Shown here one piece after another: positions 8,223 through 16,109 of a stretch of 64,000 bases of DNA. Where the stretch lies: assembly GCA_017557345.1 (NCBI GenBank), contig JAFYZR010000070.1, positions 1 through 64,000 of the forward strand, read 5' to 3'. The translations under genes and the position numbers were made by a program. The notes under the pieces were generated by a model, which worked only from the letters and a program-made list of their open reading frames with translations, was not told where the DNA came from and made no database searches. The stretch's first letter is position 1. Each line of letters starts with the position of its first letter. The DNA comes from Paludibacteraceae bacterium (lineage in GTDB: Bacteria; Bacteroidota; Bacteroidia; Bacteroidales; Paludibacteraceae).

Positions 8223-8296
8223 TAGCGGGACCCAGGATTGAACTGGGGACCTCATGATTATGAATCATGCGCTCTAACCAGCTGAGCTATCCCGCC
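8223..8296 (-). tRNA. tRNA-Met (CAT), elongator type
   Basis: A 74-nt cloverleaf on the minus strand. The acceptor GGCGGGA pairs with TCCCGCT (one G-U pair), the D arm is GCTC...GAGC, the anticodon stem-loop is CATGA-TTCATAA-TCATG with anticodon CAT, and the T arm contains GTTCAATCC. No CCA is encoded. A CAT tRNA could also be the lysidine-modified tRNA-Ile; the acceptor and loop favour elongator Met. It has its own promoter (8327-8358) and terminator (8195-8220). Confidence 0.9.
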
Positions 8297-8326
8297 TCGC
8301 AGTAGTGCGATTTTTCAAAAGCGGGT

Positions 8327-8358
8327 GCAAAAGTACTGCTTTTTTTTGACATGTGCAA
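8327..8358 (-). promoter_or_regulatory. Promoter for tRNA-Met
   Basis: Minus strand: TTGCACATGTC then TACTTTTGC, 23 nt apart start to start, about 30 nt before the tRNA 5' end. It lies in the AT-rich gap 8297-8392, which holds nothing else visible. Confidence 0.82.
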
Positions 8359-8392
8359 ATAATTTTGCATTTTTTTGTCAAAAAAGCGCAAA

Positions 8393-9340
8393 TTAGCCTA
8401 CATTGAACTGCGAGCCACCGATAAACTCACGCAGAATAGAGGTGCGTGGGATGAATGACGCTTCGAGTCCTTCGAAGAAACTGAGGTAGAAAAGCAGTTT
8501 GGCAGCAATCGTATATTCCTCTGCCACGGCAGGCACCGTCTGCAAAGCCGTCTCGACAGTATAACGGATAGCCGGCAGTTCGTATGTCATGGAGGTGTCA
8601 AACTCCGCATCCGCTTCATTGCGGAAGGGTTCAATCCATTTATCTTCTCCATCACGCACAGCCTGCCAAAGTGCAATCGTAGTCTGCGGACTCTTGCCAC
8701 GCGTACGCAAGTCCCTGCTCATTCGTCTGAGAAGCCGATGGACATAGGTCGGCACCCAAGTCTCACCATCCAGCGAGACAGGACTCATCGGAGCCGCGTA
8801 GATCTTATACTTGCAGTCATGGTCGATATGCTCGGTAAGGATCGGATTGAGCGCATGGATTCCTTCGAGAACCATGATGGTATCTTCGGTCAGTTGCAAA
8901 GTATCACCCAGATATTCGCGTTTCTCTTCGGCGAAATTGAAAGTAGGCAGGGCAATCTCTTTTCCCGCGATAAGTGCCTTGAGATCCTGCTCAAGCTGCT
9001 TAAGATCGATGGCATAGACCGACTCATAATCTTTCTCGCCATTCTCTTTTCGAGGCGTGAGTGAGCCATCAGCATACCAGTTATCCAGCGAGAGAGCGAC
9101 AGGCTGCTTGCCCTGTGCCAAGAGTTCAAGACAGAGACGATGACTGGTGGTGGTTTTTCCGCTGGAAGAAGGTCCGGCAATAAGGACGACACGTATGCCA
9201 TCCCTTGCACAGATATCCTGTGCGATGCGGGTGAGTTGCTCCGCATGATAATTTTCTCCTTCAGCCACCAGTTCGGGAGCATGTCCCGACTCGATCATCT
9301 CATTGATATATGCCACTCGGCGTTTGTATTCTTCAATCAT
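8393..9340 (-). CDS. Uridine kinase-like nucleoside kinase (P-loop)
   Basis: A 315-residue P-loop kinase of the uridine kinase/phosphoribulokinase family. Walker A is GPSSSGKTT near residue 57, a DNWY substrate motif is at about residue 87, and LEGIHALNP corresponds to the Walker B region. An arginine-rich lid (RLLRRMSRDLRTRGK) follows. Many Bacteroidota nucleoside kinases of this type carry an extra N-terminal TGS-like region, missing here. It probably phosphorylates uridine or cytidine; exact specificity is unknown. It is the last gene of the minus-strand run that starts at nfeD, 2 nt after priA. Confidence 0.88.
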   Translation of the reverse strand: MIEEYKRRVAYINEMIESGHAPELVAEGENYHAEQLTRIAQDICARDGIRVVLIAGPSSSGKTTTSHRLCLELLAQGKQPVALSLDNWYADGSLTPRKENGEKDYESVYAIDLKQLEQDLKALIAGKEIALPTFNFAEEKREYLGDTLQLTEDTIMVLEGIHALNPILTEHIDHDCKYKIYAAPMSPVSLDGETWVPTYVHRLLRRMSRDLRTRGKSPQTTIALWQAVRDGEDKWIEPFRNEADAEFDTSMTYELPAIRYTVETALQTVPAVAEEYTIAAKLLFYLSFFEGLEASFIPRTSILREFIGGSQFNVG

Positions 9341-9342
9341 AA

Positions 9343-11346
9343 TTATTGTGGGTCTATGTCGGCGATAATTTTGGTGTTTTTATTCGATGAGATCGAGAAA
9401 ACTTGGTCTATCGCCTGCTGTAATTTTCGTTTCGCTTCGTTGATGTTTGCGCCCTGCTCGATGCGTAGTGTGAGTTCGCGGATGGTATATGCCTGCACGC
9501 GTTCTACAGAAGGAATGATGACGCCGGATACACGATGTCCGAAGATATGCGCCAGGCATGCTTGCAATTCGGATGTAACACGCTGTACACGGGCACTATT
9601 ATGATCACGCAACTGCAACCGAATAACCCGATAAAACGGGGGATAGTTGAATAGTTTGCGTTCGGCAATCTGATGGTTATACAGCGCGACATAATCATGC
9701 TGCTTGACGAAATCGAGCACGACATTCTTGGGATCAAACGTCTGAATCCATACTTCACCTTTGGTTCCTTTTCTTCCTGCCCTACCGGCTACTTGCTCGA
9801 GCATCTGATAAGCTCGTTCGTATGCCCGGAAATCAGGCTGGTTGAACAACGGATCGGCATTGAGAACCGCCACGAGTCGCACATCATCGAAATGGAGTCC
9901 TTTGGTGACCATCTGTGTGCCGACGAGAATATCGCATTCGTGATTGGCAAAGGCATTGATGATATCCTGATAGGCGGATTTATTACGCGTGGTATCGAGA
10001 TCCATCCTCATGACGCGTGCTTCAGGGAAGAGCGTCTGTATCTCATCTTCGATGCGTTCCGTTCCAAATCCTATCGACTTCATCTCTCCTCCACATTGCG
10101 GGCAGACAGGCGGCACAGGCGTATGATATCCGCAGTAATGGCATCTGAGTTCATGGGCACGCAAATGAAGTGTCATCGGCACATCACACTGAACACATCG
10201 TGGCGGCTGACCACATTGCACACATTGAATCTGCGGGGCATAACCGCGTCGGTTCTGAAAAAGGATGACCTGCTTATGATCAGCCAGGCATTGACGGATA
10301 CGCTCTACGAGCGGGTCGCTGAAATGACCGCACATCTCCTTGCGTTCATATTGTCTGCGAAGATCGATGAATTGGATATCCGGCAGTTCAACACCACCGA
10401 AACGCTCGGTCAGCGAGACAAGTCCATAGACTCCTTTCTGCGCCAGGAAATAGGATTCAAGCGACGGAGTAGCCGTGCCTAGCAGGACATGGGCATGATG
10501 CTTTTTGGCGAGAATGATAGCCGCAGCGCGTGCATGATAACGCGGAGCCGGTTCTGCCTGCTTGTAACTCGGGTCATGCTCTTCATCAACGATGACCAGT
10601 CCAATATTAGGAATGGGGAGAAAGATAGCACTTCTTGGGCCAAGAACCACGAAGTTATTGGATACTGGAGATTGTATATTGGAAATTTGCTGATAGCGCT
10701 CTTCTCTTTCGGCATCGGTCAGACGGCTATGATAGACCAGAAGCCTGTCTCCAAAGATATGCTGCAAGCGTGTAGTGAGTTGGGTGGTAAGTGCTATCTC
10801 CGGCACAAGATAAAGCACATTCTTTCCGGCATTCAGTTGCGCCTGGATGAGATGGATATACATATCCGTTTTGCCACTGGAAGTGACGCCATGCAGCAGG
10901 ACAATATCCTTTCCGGAATGCCAAAAACCTTCGATTTCATCGATACTTTTCGCCTGTGCAGGTGATAGCGGATGCATAGGTTCTACGGGTCCCGTATAAG
11001 GCGCAATATGTGCCCGACGCCGTTTAGGCGGATTGAGCAAGCGCTGGTCCAATCCCGAAGGCAAAGCAGCAGCCATCACTTCACCCAAAGAGCACATATA
11101 ATAGCTGCTCATCCATTGCCAAAGTGCCATCTGTTCGGGTGAGACGGCAGGAGCCGTATCGCTGACAGCGATGATAGGTTTGATCTTTGCCGCGAACTCA
11201 GGAGAAACGGGTTCGGTATGTTCTCTCAACACGATACCACGCATTTTCTTGGCCATCAATGGCACAATGACGCGTGTGCCTGGGGCAGGCACAGACAAAC
11301 CATCCGGGACGCTATACGTATAACAATCTCGGATGGCGATGGGCAA
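9343..11346 (-). CDS. priA: Primosomal protein N' (replication restart helicase PriA)
   Basis: A superfamily 2 helicase of at least 667 residues. Walker A is GVTSSGKT, Walker B VDEEHDPSY, and the PriA zinc region has four CxxC pairs (CVQCGQPPRCVQC, CHYCG, CPQCGG). It restarts stalled replication forks. The annotated start is a TTG at 11346, but upstream in-frame codons read VLLDIILP, which matches the usual PriA N-terminus, and no ATG, GTG or TTG lies between them and the stop codon in the GATTAG spacer. The true start may be a rare codon, or the 5' end may have been eroded. It is about 60-150 residues shorter than many homologues. Confidence 0.93.
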   Translation of the reverse strand: MPIAIRDCYTYSVPDGLSVPAPGTRVIVPLMAKKMRGIVLREHTEPVSPEFAAKIKPIIAVSDTAPAVSPEQMALWQWMSSYYMCSLGEVMAAALPSGLDQRLLNPPKRRRAHIAPYTGPVEPMHPLSPAQAKSIDEIEGFWHSGKDIVLLHGVTSSGKTDMYIHLIQAQLNAGKNVLYLVPEIALTTQLTTRLQHIFGDRLLVYHSRLTDAEREERYQQISNIQSPVSNNFVVLGPRSAIFLPIPNIGLVIVDEEHDPSYKQAEPAPRYHARAAAIILAKKHHAHVLLGTATPSLESYFLAQKGVYGLVSLTERFGGVELPDIQFIDLRRQYERKEMCGHFSDPLVERIRQCLADHKQVILFQNRRGYAPQIQCVQCGQPPRCVQCDVPMTLHLRAHELRCHYCGYHTPVPPVCPQCGGEMKSIGFGTERIEDEIQTLFPEARVMRMDLDTTRNKSAYQDIINAFANHECDILVGTQMVTKGLHFDDVRLVAVLNADPLFNQPDFRAYERAYQMLEQVAGRAGRKGTKGEVWIQTFDPKNVVLDFVKQHDYVALYNHQIAERKLFNYPPFYRVIRLQLRDHNSARVQRVTSELQACLAHIFGHRVSGVIIPSVERVQAYTIRELTLRIEQGANINEAKRKLQQAIDQVFSISSNKNTKIIADIDPQ

Positions 11347-11369
11347 TATGATATCGAGGAGGACGATGA

Positions 11370-11402
11370 GCGATTAGGGAATTAGGAATTAGGAGTTAGG
11401 GG
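11370..11402. repeat. GATTAG-type spacer repeat between tdk and priA
   Basis: Degenerate short tandem units (GATTAGGGAATTAGGAATTAG and similar) occupy the whole tdk-priA junction. They encode the last residues and stop codon of tdk, and border the uncertain priA start. Confidence 0.75.
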
Positions 11403-11988
11403 TATTTTCGGATTCGATGGCCTTGAGATAGCAAGCCCGGCAGAGGGGTTCATAACTATCCGTTTCGCCCAAGAGGACACGTTTATCAGAAGCCACGAGA
11501 CGATGGCTGACATACGCCAGATTACCGCAATGAACGCATATAGCATGCGTCTTATAGACATCCTCGGCAATAGCCATGAGTGCAGGCATCGGTCCAAAAG
11601 GCACACCCTTGTAATCCATATCCAGACCGGCCACAATGACACGAATGCCACGTTCCGCCAGTTGCTTGCATACATCCACAATACCCATATCGAAGAACTG
11701 CGCTTCATCAATACCCACTACATCGATATCATCCACCATCAGCAGGATATTCTGGCTGCTATCAACAGGCGTAGACTGAATGATATTATGGTCATGACTC
11801 ACCACATCTTCCTCGCTATAACGCACATCGATGGCGGGTTTGTATATCTCGACGCGCTGCTTGGCAAACTTAGCGCGTTTCATACGGCGGATGAGTTCTT
11901 CGGTCTTGCCGGAAAACATGGAACCGCATACTACTTCAATGGATCCCCGGCGTTGTACCGGTCCTTGGGTGTCTAATTCTGAGAACAT
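11389..11988 (-). CDS. tdk: Thymidine kinase (type II)
   Basis: A 199-residue type II thymidine kinase. P-loop [10 protein letters not shown] is near residue 22, the catalytic DEAQFF near residue 94, and a zinc-binding lasso has CVHC and CRAC. It makes dTMP from thymidine in pyrimidine salvage. It sits between recJ and priA on the minus strand. Its C-terminal NTPNS and stop codon are formed by the GATTAG spacer repeat, so the extreme C-terminus is probably not conserved. Confidence 0.95.
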   Translation of the reverse strand: MFSELDTQGPVQRRGSIEVVCGSMFSGKTEELIRRMKRAKFAKQRVEIYKPAIDVRYSEEDVVSHDHNIIQSTPVDSSQNILLMVDDIDVVGIDEAQFFDMGIVDVCKQLAERGIRVIVAGLDMDYKGVPFGPMPALMAIAEDVYKTHAICVHCGNLAYVSHRLVASDKRVLLGETDSYEPLCRACYLKAIESENTPNS

Positions 11989-11997
11989 GATATTTTC

Positions 11998-12026
11998 GAT
12001 TAGAGATTAGCGATTAGTGATTAGGG
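11998..12026. repeat. GATTAG-type spacer repeat between recJ and tdk
   Basis: Units GATTAGAGATTAGCGATTAG and variants fill the gap. The recJ stop codon (minus strand TAA) lies within it. Confidence 0.75.
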
Positions 12027-13742
12027 GTTGAGTTTGATATCTTGGACATTCATTTGGAGGGTAGAACGGCCACGATAGGTGTTTTCCTCGAGGAAGAAGC
12101 ATATATCTATGCTTTTGCCATTCTGGATATGATTGGCTTTATCGCCATGTCCGAAAGCTATACCATCCATAGCGACTAGCCTATCGGTGATATCGAGATG
12201 CAGATGTCGTCCTTCACTCACGGCACGCGTGCTGCGATTATTAATAAGATTACGGCAGAGGAAGAGCGGACGGTCATTTCCCGGTCCGAAAGGCTCGAGA
12301 CATTGCAGGATCTTATACATCTTCCAGTTCATATCGCTCAGGTCTACTTCGGCTTCGATATCCAGAGTCGGTTTCTGCTGTTCGGGCGTGATATGCGCTG
12401 CCACATATTCTTCAAAGCGACGCTTGAATTCCGGCAGGTCTTTGAGATGCATGCTGAGTCCGGCTGCAAACTTATGTCCACCGAAGTTAGTGAGCAAATC
12501 GCGGCAGGAATCGATAGCGGTATAGATATCAAAATCACTTACCGAACGTGCACTTCCGCTGATGATATCATCCTCCCCTGCCGTCAGCACAATAGTAGGC
12601 CGGAAATAGGTCTCTGTGAGTCGGCTTGCCGCTATTCCCACCACGCCTTTATGCCATTCGGGCGAATAGACGACAGTTGTATGTTTTGCCGAATTCATCG
12701 GATCTTTTTGCAGCTGTTCGAGTGCTTCTTCGGTTGTCCGTATATCGAAATCGCGTCGGTCCTGATTATAGGAATCGATATCCTGTGCAAAGCGCAAAGC
12801 CGCCTCTGCATCATCGGTAATAAGTAAGCGCACAGCCTCTGCTCCACTCTTGATTCGTCCGGCAGCATTGATACGCGGACCTATCTTATACACGAGATCG
12901 CTGATGGTGATGGTTTTGCCTTCTATGCCCGCTACTTGCATGATAGCCTGCAGTCCGACAGACGGGAATGCATTGATGGCACGAAGTCCATAGAAAGCAA
13001 GGATTCTGTTTTCTCCCGTGACCGGCACTATATCGCTGGCGATAGACATAGCAAGTAACGGAAGGAGCCGATAGACCTCTTGCGGGTCAATACCTCTTCG
13101 TTGAGCATACGCCTGTACCAGTTTAAATCCTACGCCGCAGCCACTCAGTTCTTTGAAGGGATAGAGACAATCCGCCCGCTTCATATTCAGCACCGCTACC
13201 GCTTTGGGCGTTACATCTCCGGGCGTATGGTGATCACAGATGATGAAATCGACACCCAGGCTATTGGCATACTCCATCTTATCAACCGCTTTGATACCGC
13301 AATCGAGTGCGATAACCAGCGTACAGCCTTTCTCTTTGGCCGTATCGATACCTTTGGTGGAGATGCCGTATCCTTCGGTATAGCGGTCCGGGATATAATA
13401 GATGAGATTATCCGTTTGTGTGCGGAGGAAAGAATACATGAGTGCTACCGCCGTTGTGCCATCCACATCATAATCGCCATAGACCATGATTCGCTCATGG
13501 TTATCTATCGCTCGGCAGAGCCTATCCACAGCAGGTCCCATATCGCGCATAAGGAAAGGATCATGCAGACTATCCAACGACGGACGTATATACGCTCGTG
13601 CTTCCGCAGCCGTTTTGATGCCTCTTCTCGCCAACAGCCGTCCCGCTACCGGACTGATATCCAGTTCTTTCGTCAGACGCTCCGCAGCAGCCTGTTCCTC
13701 AGCAGTCAGTTGTATTATGTGCCAGTTTGTATCCATCCGCAT
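12021..13742 (-). CDS. recJ: Single-stranded-DNA-specific exonuclease RecJ
   Basis: A 573-residue DHH-family 5'-3' exonuclease of normal length. Phosphoesterase motifs are DYDVDGTTA, DCGIKAVDKM and CDHHTPGD; the DHHA1 motif GGHKFAAGLSM is near residue 420; a C-terminal OB-like domain follows. It acts in recombinational and mismatch repair. Its start overlaps the 3' end of the nitrilase gene by 44 nt; an internal ATG two codons later would shorten the overlap only slightly, so coupling is likely. Confidence 0.95.
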   Translation of the reverse strand: MRMDTNWHIIQLTAEEQAAAERLTKELDISPVAGRLLARRGIKTAAEARAYIRPSLDSLHDPFLMRDMGPAVDRLCRAIDNHERIMVYGDYDVDGTTAVALMYSFLRTQTDNLIYYIPDRYTEGYGISTKGIDTAKEKGCTLVIALDCGIKAVDKMEYANSLGVDFIICDHHTPGDVTPKAVAVLNMKRADCLYPFKELSGCGVGFKLVQAYAQRRGIDPQEVYRLLPLLAMSIASDIVPVTGENRILAFYGLRAINAFPSVGLQAIMQVAGIEGKTITISDLVYKIGPRINAAGRIKSGAEAVRLLITDDAEAALRFAQDIDSYNQDRRDFDIRTTEEALEQLQKDPMNSAKHTTVVYSPEWHKGVVGIAASRLTETYFRPTIVLTAGEDDIISGSARSVSDFDIYTAIDSCRDLLTNFGGHKFAAGLSMHLKDLPEFKRRFEEYVAAHITPEQQKPTLDIEAEVDLSDMNWKMYKILQCLEPFGPGNDRPLFLCRNLINNRSTRAVSEGRHLHLDITDRLVAMDGIAFGHGDKANHIQNGKSIDICFFLEENTYRGRSTLQMNVQDIKLNP

Positions 13743-14490
13743 CTGCCCAAAGGGGCAATACTTCTCTGAAATGTCTCAGTTTCTCAATCGAGAGATCGAC
13801 GATATGTGTTCCTTCTTCGTAATCCGCAAAATGCGCTATCTCCTGCAATCGCGTATCATACGCCACCGAATGGCCGTTATAATCGAGCTGCAGCCCATCC
13901 GTACCGATCATATTGACACCTATGGCATAGCATTGGTTCTCAGCCGCTCTTGCCGGGATGAGATGATCCCAATACTGAATGCGGATAGTAGGCCAGCATG
14001 CCACGCATATGAGTATATCATAGAGGTTTTTCGGGTCTTGCCTCAGCCATACAGGGAAACGCAAGTCATAGCATACAGCCAGGCGTATCTTCGTTCCTCT
14101 GAATTCCCATATATCGCGTGTGTTACCCGGCCGGAAGAAATCCGCTTCTCCGCCATGGCGGTAGAGATGATGCTTATCGCAAGAGAGCGGTTCTTCGTTA
14201 GGCCTGAACATGAATCCGCGGTTACGCAATCCATCCTGTTCGGCGATGATAAGGCTACCGACGATAGCGATATCATATTCATTCGCCATACGTTGGAGCG
14301 CCTGGCATGTAGGGCCTTTCCAAGGTTCCGCCAGATCAGGTCTGTCGGTACAGAAACCGGTGGAGAACATCTCCGGCAAAACCGCCATATCTGCCTGTCC
14401 TCTGATGGCTCGCAAGCGCTCATCGAGCAGACCTACGTTTGCTTGCGGATTAGCCCACTCGATAGGATATTGAAGAAGAGCGATCTTCAA
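13699..14490 (-). CDS. Carbon-nitrogen hydrolase, omega-amidase type
   Basis: A 263-residue nitrilase-superfamily protein. The catalytic triad is visible as Glu in LPEMFSTGF, Lys in DKHHLYRHG and Cys in AVCYDLRFPVW. The tryptophan- and phenylalanine-rich context matches the YafV/Nit2 omega-amidase branch, which hydrolyses 2-oxoglutaramate or 2-oxosuccinamate; exact substrate is inference. It is in the minus-strand run between floA and recJ, separated from floA by a GATTAG repeat, and overlaps recJ by 44 nt. Confidence 0.9.
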   Translation of the reverse strand: MKIALLQYPIEWANPQANVGLLDERLRAIRGQADMAVLPEMFSTGFCTDRPDLAEPWKGPTCQALQRMANEYDIAIVGSLIIAEQDGLRNRGFMFRPNEEPLSCDKHHLYRHGGEADFFRPGNTRDIWEFRGTKIRLAVCYDLRFPVWLRQDPKNLYDILICVACWPTIRIQYWDHLIPARAAENQCYAIGVNMIGTDGLQLDYNGHSVAYDTRLQEIAHFADYEEGTHIVDLSIEKLRHFREVLPLWADADGYKLAHNTTDC

Positions 14491-14493
14491 GTT

Positions 14494-14524
14494 CGATTAG
14501 GGATTAGCGATTAGGGAATTAGGG
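14494..14524. repeat. GATTAG-type spacer repeat between floA and the nitrilase gene
   Basis: Tandem GATTAGGGATTAGCGATTAG-like units fill the junction, as at 11370, 11998 and 15513. Confidence 0.75.
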
Positions 14525-14525
14525 T

Positions 14526-15506
14526 TTATTTCTTGGCCTTTTTCTCTGCGCTGCCGGAAGCAATCTGCTCGCGCATGGTGGTATCCGCCTGTATATTCTG
14601 CATGCGATAGTAATCCATGATGCCGAGGTTGCCATTACGGAAAGCTTCTGCCATAGCCTGCGGAACGAGCGCTTCCGCCTCGATGACCTTTGCACGCGCT
14701 TCCTGTGCTTTCGCTTTCATCTCCTGCTCACCGGCAATAGCCATAGCACGACGCTCTTCTGCTTTCGCCTGGGCGATGTTCTTATCCGCTTCGGCTTGAT
14801 CCATCTGCAGTTGGGCACCGATATTCTTACCTACATCAATATCTGCGATATCGATAGACAAGATCTCAAATGCCGTACCATCATCCAGTCCTTTAGACAG
14901 CACCAGTTTGCTGATAGAATCCGGATTCTCGAGCACTTGCTTATGGCTCTCTGCGCTACCGATAGAGCTGACGATACCTTCACCGACACGTGCGAGAATC
15001 GTATCTTCTCCTGCACCACCGACGAGTTGGCGGATATTTGCACGCACCGTGACACGCGCTTTGGCAATCAGCTGAATACCATCCTTAGCCACAGCAGCTA
15101 CAGGCGGCGTATCAATCACGCGCGGATTAACACTCATCTGAACGGCTTCGAACACATCACGTCCTGCCAAGTCAATAGCCGTAGCCATCTGGAAAGAGAG
15201 ATCTATACCTGCTTTGCTGGCAGAAACGAGTGCATGCACTACGCGTTCAATATGTCCACCGGCCAGGAAATGCGCTTCCAGTCCATCGCGTTTTACCTCG
15301 AGCAGACCCGCTTTGTGCGCCTCAATCATACAATTGACAATCTTTACAGGCGGCACCTTACGGATACGCATCAGAAAGAGCTGTACCAAACTGATATGCA
15401 CACCACTTACTACGGCATTGATCCATAGCATGAAGGGCACATAATAAAAGAAGATAATCAGGCCGATAACTACCAGCGTGATAATGATAATGGTTAAGAT
15501 ATCCAT
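14526..15506 (-). CDS. floA: Flotillin-like protein FloA
   Basis: A 326-residue FloA/YqfA-family protein. It has an N-terminal membrane hairpin (residues 3-45, very hydrophobic), then a long SPFH-like region with [17 protein letters not shown], and an alanine- and glutamate-rich coiled C-terminal half ([20 protein letters not shown]). It organises membrane microdomains. It is preceded by an NfeD-like membrane protein; the NfeD-FloA pair is a known conserved neighbour pair, and the context supports both calls. Confidence 0.95.
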   Translation of the reverse strand: MDILTIIIITLVVIGLIIFFYYVPFMLWINAVVSGVHISLVQLFLMRIRKVPPVKIVNCMIEAHKAGLLEVKRDGLEAHFLAGGHIERVVHALVSASKAGIDLSFQMATAIDLAGRDVFEAVQMSVNPRVIDTPPVAAVAKDGIQLIAKARVTVRANIRQLVGGAGEDTILARVGEGIVSSIGSAESHKQVLENPDSISKLVLSKGLDDGTAFEILSIDIADIDVGKNIGAQLQMDQAEADKNIAQAKAEERRAMAIAGEQEMKAKAQEARAKVIEAEALVPQAMAEAFRNGNLGIMDYYRMQNIQADTTMREQIASGSAEKKAKK

Positions 15507-15512
15507 ACTTTT

Positions 15513-15546
15513 AATGATTAGTGAATTAGCGATTAGTGATTAGGGG
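15513..15546. repeat. GATTAG-type spacer repeat between nfeD-like gene and floA
   Basis: GATTAGTGAATTAGCGATTAG-like units. The last residues (NPLITNR) and stop of the NfeD-like gene are encoded by this repeat. Confidence 0.75.
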
Positions 15547-15945
15547 GTTGGATTTTTTTGCTTTGGGCTTTGAGGCTTTTGTTGCTTTTGGCTTTGCAGC
15601 TTTTGGCTTTTGGGCCTTGGGCTCTTTGGCCTTGGGTTCCTCTTTCTTCTGGAGTTTGTTATTGGCCAGTTCTACATGGCTGTCGATTTTCGAATCCAGC
15701 GCCATCTTATCCAAAGTATTGCTGTGTACGAATCCCCATATAGCCAAACCGGACAGCACCAAACAAGCCGCCAAGGTGATAAAGCCTGCTGTTTGACCAA
15801 TCCAAAGCCATGCTAACACTACGGCTGCAATCAGACAACCGAATCCTCCGATACCCGCGATGCCGAAACCGGGCAAAAGAAACATCTCCATTAATAATAA
15901 CGCGACGCCCGCGAGCACTAATAATACTACTAAAAAAACGTTCAT
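15526..15945 (-). CDS. NfeD-like membrane protein with Lys/Pro/Ala-rich tail
   Basis: I start this at the ATG at 15945 (139 residues, [13 protein letters not shown]). The longer frame back to 16029 would run through the promoter at 15994-16025. Three hydrophobic segments (about residues 3-22, 27-47, 52-72), including [11 protein letters not shown], resemble the membrane part of NfeD. The rest is a low-complexity KPKA/EPKA repeat tail instead of the usual OB-fold domain. It is the first gene of the floA run. The tail's last residues come from a spacer repeat. Confidence 0.8.
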   Translation of the reverse strand: MNVFLVVLLVLAGVALLLMEMFLLPGFGIAGIGGFGCLIAAVVLAWLWIGQTAGFITLAACLVLSGLAIWGFVHSNTLDKMALDSKIDSHVELANNKLQKKEEPKAKEPKAQKPKAAKPKATKASKPKAKKSNPLITNR

Positions 15946-15993
15946 GCAAGTCCTTTCAATAAAAAATTTCAAATATTTTTTTTCAAATCGGGT

Positions 15994-16025
15994 GCAAAGA
16001 TACAAAATATCTTTGATATATGCAA
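15994..16025 (-). promoter_or_regulatory. Promoter for nfeD-floA run
   Basis: Minus strand: TTGCATATATC then TATCTTTGC, 23 nt apart start to start. It places the start of the NfeD-like gene at 15945. It is divergent from the topA promoter 16 nt away. Confidence 0.82.
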
Positions 16026-16040
16026 ACAAAAAAAAAAAAT

Positions 16041-16072
16041 TTGCACAAATAAATTAATTATACTACTTTTGC
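16041..16072 (+). promoter_or_regulatory. Promoter for topA
   Basis: TTGCA at 16041 and TACTTTTGC at 16064, 23 nt apart, 38 nt before the topA ATG. Confidence 0.8.
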
Positions 16073-16109
16073 GGCGATTTTTGAAAACACTCCTTGTTTA
16101 TATATTATT

